DNA of 7,187 nt from Chitinophagaceae bacterium (GTDB lineage: Bacteria > Bacteroidota > Bacteroidia > Chitinophagales > Chitinophagaceae). Below the pieces are notes generated by a model. It saw only the letters and a list, made by a program, of their open reading frames with translations. It ran no database searches and was not told where the DNA came from. The position numbers and the translations under genes are program-made. Location of the stretch: NCBI GenBank assembly GCA_023251285.1, contig JAHEZB010000093.1, positions 1 to 7,187 on the forward strand. The letters are read 5' to 3'. Shown here in pieces: positions 4,717 to 7,187 of the stretch; positions within the stretch are counted from its first letter, which is position 1; every line of letters begins with the position of its first letter.

Positions 4717-7137
4717 ATGAACCCAATGAAATACATTTTTACGCCTTACCTGTTTTCAATTACTTATTTAAAGAAAGCTTTTGCTCCAATTTGTTTCGTG
4801 TTTTTCTGTTCTAATTCATTTGCGCAGGTAAATGTCCTGATGAATCACAATGATTTAAAAAGAACCGGCTGGAACCAGCAAGAAACTATTTTGACAACGG
4901 ACAATGTAAGTAGTGGCAATTTTGGAAAAATATTTTCAAGAACAGTTGATGATCAGATTTATGCTCAGCCGCTTGTTGTAAGCAATGTTCAAATCGGTGG
5001 TGGTTTGCATAATATTGTACTGATAGCTACAGTAAATAACACCCTTTATGCTTTTGATGCTGAGGATCCAAATGCTTCTGCCCCTTATTGGCAGATCAAT
5101 CTGACTTTTGATTCTGCCAATTATTGTCCAATAAAGAACTCTGACATGACATGGGCCTGTGGCGGCAATTACCAGGACTTTAGCGGGAAGATGGGGATTG
5201 TAGGTACGCCTGCAATCGATAGCATCACCAATACGCTGTATGTTGTAGCGAGAAGTGTAACCAAAAAAGCGCCGAAAACATTTGTGCAATATCTACATGC
5301 TATTGATATAAAAACAGGAAAAGAAAAACCGGGCAGTCCGGTTTACATTACAGCAAGTGTTCCGGGCACAGGTGATGGAAGTGTAAACGGAATGATGACT
5401 TTTAACCAACAAAATCAAAATCAAAGGCCGGGACTGTTATTGTACAATAACATCGTGTATATCACATGGGCATCTCATTGCGATTTTACGCCTTACCAGG
5501 GATGGATAATTGGCTATAATGCTGCCACTCTCGAACAACAATATGTTTATAATACCGCTCCAAACGGAGGTTTGGCAGGTATTTGGATGAGTGGTCAGCC
5601 ACCATCTGTGGATGATGATGGGAATTTATACGTTACAACCGGCAATGGAACCACAGGGCAGAACGGAAATCCAAATGATCCGGTCAATCGTGGATCAAGT
5701 CTTATTAAATTGTCGCCAACACTCAAAGTAAAAGATTTTTTTACTCCGGCAAATTACATTTATCTGAATGACTACGATCTGGACTATGGTGTGGACGGAG
5801 TCTTATTAATCCCCGGAACACATTTGTCTTTATCCGGAAGCAAACAAGGGCTTTTATTTTTGATAGACAATAACCAAATGGGGCAGACGACAACTGACAA
5901 TTCAAACGTAAAACAAACACTGAACGTATCAAATAATCCGATGTCGATGCACCGCCATTTACATGGTTCACCAGTTTACTTTAAAGACGAATATGGAAAT
6001 GAATACGTGTATGCATGGTCAGAAGGAGCTTTGCTCAATCAATTCCCATTTATAAGAAGCAAATTGTTGTTTGATACTGTAAACGTAAAGATTGGAAATA
6101 CTGCTTTGCCGGTTGGAATGCTGGGTGCAATGCTTTCTGTTTCATCAAACGGATCAAAACACGGTACCGGAATCATTTGGGCAAATCATCCCATTCACGG
6201 AGATGCCAACCAGGCATCGGTTCCCGGTGTTTTGCAGGCATTTGACGCAACAGATGTAACGCATGAACTTTGGAATAGCAACTGGAACAGTAAAAGAGAT
6301 TCTATTGGAACCTTTGCTAAGTTTGTTTGTCCCACCATTGCAAATGGCAAAGTATATATGGCTACTTTTTCAAATAAACTAAATGTCTACGGTCTTAATC
6401 CTCCCCCGGCCTCAGCCTGTGCAAAAACGTTACCTCCCGCCTGGCAAACCGCTGATATTGGATATGTTGCTCATGCAGGAGATGCATGTTCTAGTAACGG
6501 CGTCTATACTTTGACAGCGTCCGGGTCTGATATTTGGAATACTGCAGACGGCTTTCATTACCTGTTTCAACCGGTAATTGCCAATCAAAGTCAATTAACC
6601 GTAAGAGTTATTTCTATGGATTCGACGAATTCAGAGGCAAAAATTGGTATCATGTACAGGCAAAATCTTGATGCCGGCTCACCTTATGTCTTTCTTAATA
6701 TTATTCCGGCAAAAAGAATTTTTTTACAGGAAAGATTTTCACAATCATCTGGTTCAACGCGTTCAGGCACATCGGTTGTAGAAACTGTACCCTACTGGAT
6801 AAGAGTATCTCACGATGGTAATAAATACATTAGCTACGTTTCAGGAAACGGAACCGATTGGAAAGCTATTGATTCTGTAACAATTGCAATGGGTTCCAAT
6901 TCTTATGTTGGTATTGCATATACATCACAGAACAATTCTGAATTAGGTACGGCCTTAGTGGATAATGTTACACTTACAATGGGGGCTTCACCAGTAAACC
7001 TGCTGGATTTCAGCGGAAAGAATGTAAACGAAAAACAGGCCTTCCTAACTTGGACCACAACCGGCGAGTCACAAAATGACCATTTCGAAATCGAAAGAAG
7101 CCAAAAAAATACCGATTTCAAGCTAATAGGACCGTAG
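4717..7137 (+). CDS. Secreted PQQ-like beta-propeller protein with lectin-like and Fn3-like C-terminal modules; frameshifted near 7130
   Basis: The 806-residue ORF starts with a signal peptide (hydrophobic about 21-36, likely cleavage SFA|Q after residue 36) after an unusually long aromatic n-region; M4 is an alternative start. Residues about 40-560 form a PQQ-like propeller with repeated strands: TLYAFDAEDP (109-118), GIVGTPAID (160-168), YLHAIDIKTGK (192-202), VDDDGNLYVTTGNG (298-311), HRHLHGSPVYF (412-422) and a closing NKLNVYGL (553-560). No catalytic quinoprotein residues can be assigned, so enzymatic activity is unproven. Residues about 572-756 resemble a concanavalin A-like (DUF1349-type) module. 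Residues 759-806 begin the SPVNLLDF...LTWTT...HFEIERS module that commonly precedes the T9SS sorting domain. The ORF then stops early because the frame shifts, so the true product should be longer and continue past the window. Export by the general Sec route and then T9SS is inferred. Confidence 0.85.
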   Translation: MNPMKYIFTPYLFSITYLKKAFAPICFVFFCSNSFAQVNVLMNHNDLKRTGWNQQETILTTDNVSSGNFGKIFSRTVDDQIYAQPLVVSNVQIGGGLHNIVLIATVNNTLYAFDAEDPNASAPYWQINLTFDSANYCPIKNSDMTWACGGNYQDFSGKMGIVGTPAIDSITNTLYVVARSVTKKAPKTFVQYLHAIDIKTGKEKPGSPVYITASVPGTGDGSVNGMMTFNQQNQNQRPGLLLYNNIVYITWASHCDFTPYQGWIIGYNAATLEQQYVYNTAPNGGLAGIWMSGQPPSVDDDGNLYVTTGNGTTGQNGNPNDPVNRGSSLIKLSPTLKVKDFFTPANYIYLNDYDLDYGVDGVLLIPGTHLSLSGSKQGLLFLIDNNQMGQTTTDNSNVKQTLNVSNNPMSMHRHLHGSPVYFKDEYGNEYVYAWSEGALLNQFPFIRSKLLFDTVNVKIGNTALPVGMLGAMLSVSSNGSKHGTGIIWANHPIHGDANQASVPGVLQAFDATDVTHELWNSNWNSKRDSIGTFAKFVCPTIANGKVYMATFSNKLNVYGLNPPPASACAKTLPPAWQTADIGYVAHAGDACSSNGVYTLTASGSDIWNTADGFHYLFQPVIANQSQLTVRVISMDSTNSEAKIGIMYRQNLDAGSPYVFLNIIPAKRIFLQERFSQSSGSTRSGTSVVETVPYWIRVSHDGNKYISYVSGNGTDWKAIDSVTIAMGSNSYVGIAYTSQNNSELGTALVDNVTLTMGASPVNLLDFSGKNVNEKQAFLTWTTTGESQNDHFEIERSQKNTDFKLIGP

Positions 7138-7187
7138 CTGGAAGTGAAAGTCCTTCAAAAACATATCATTATACCTTTACCGACAAT
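7131..7187 (+). pseudogene. Continuation of the propeller protein in the -1 frame, open to the window edge
   Basis: Read from 7131 in the -1 frame, the sequence encodes TVAGSESPSKTYHYTFTDN and remains open to the last base. This joins smoothly to HFEIERS...FKLIG, encoded in the main frame up to 7131, and reproduces the usual Bacteroidota pattern HFEIERS..F..IG.V.G.......Y.FTD. Main-frame translation instead gives Pro and a TAG at 7135-7137. Restoring one A (GGAACC in place of GGACC at 7129-7133) would repair the frame. Either the gene is a recent frameshift mutant or the sequence has a one-base error. A T9SS C-terminal sorting domain would be expected further right, outside the window. Confidence 0.75.

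Noticed and set aside
7099..7137. Programmed -1 frameshift at the run of seven A (7103-7109)
   Set aside because: Slipping at the A-run would replace the family-like NTDFKLIG segment with an unrelated peptide (KYRFQANR). The main frame is good up to IG at 7131, so the break lies at 7129-7131, where no slippery heptamer exists.

Overview
The window looks like a chromosomal fragment of a Bacteroidota bacterium, most likely of the Chitinophagales/Sphingobacteriales type. The evidence is a moderately AT-rich sequence, genes without clear Shine-Dalgarno sites, promoter boxes matching the Bacteroidota -7 consensus TAnnTTTG, and a secreted protein with the C-terminal architecture seen in type IX secretion system (T9SS) cargo. 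The genus cannot be fixed from the sequence alone.

Layout: positions 1-229 are non-coding and hold a cluster of inverted repeats, including a perfect 48-bp palindrome (118-165). A class I fructose-1,6-bisphosphatase gene (fbp) follows on the minus strand (230-1246). A 289-bp divergent intergenic region separates it from the plus-strand genes. It carries a -7 box facing each way and a degenerate array of GTTTAGA-like heptamers spaced 8-10 bp apart. The plus strand then reads: pyruvate dehydrogenase E1 alpha (pdhA, TTG start, 1536-2528); a membrane-anchored TPR protein (2593-3300); lumazine synthase (ribH, 3316-3807); a two-CCG-domain Fe-S oxidoreductase subunit of the LutA/YkgE type (3846-4568); and a large secreted beta-propeller protein (from 4717) that runs into the right edge.

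Function: fbp (gluconeogenesis) and pdhA (pyruvate oxidation to acetyl-CoA) diverge from a shared control region, so opposing carbon-flow steps could be regulated together; this is inference. The TPR gene and ribH are 15 bp apart and almost certainly co-transcribed. pdhA, the TPR gene, ribH and the LutA-like gene all lie on one strand with gaps of 15-64 bp and could form one transcript. The PQQ-like propeller gene after a 148-bp gap is probably a separate unit.

The strongest anomaly is at the right end. The propeller ORF stops at 7137, but from 7131 the -1 frame continues a recognisable T9SS-cargo module to the window edge. One missing A at about 7129-7131 explains this, so the gene is frameshifted, either by real mutation or by sequence error. 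I see no CRISPR array, tRNA, rRNA, insertion sequence, defence system or clearly new multi-gene system. Apart from the intergenic repeats and the frameshift, the region is ordinary housekeeping and accessory Bacteroidota DNA.
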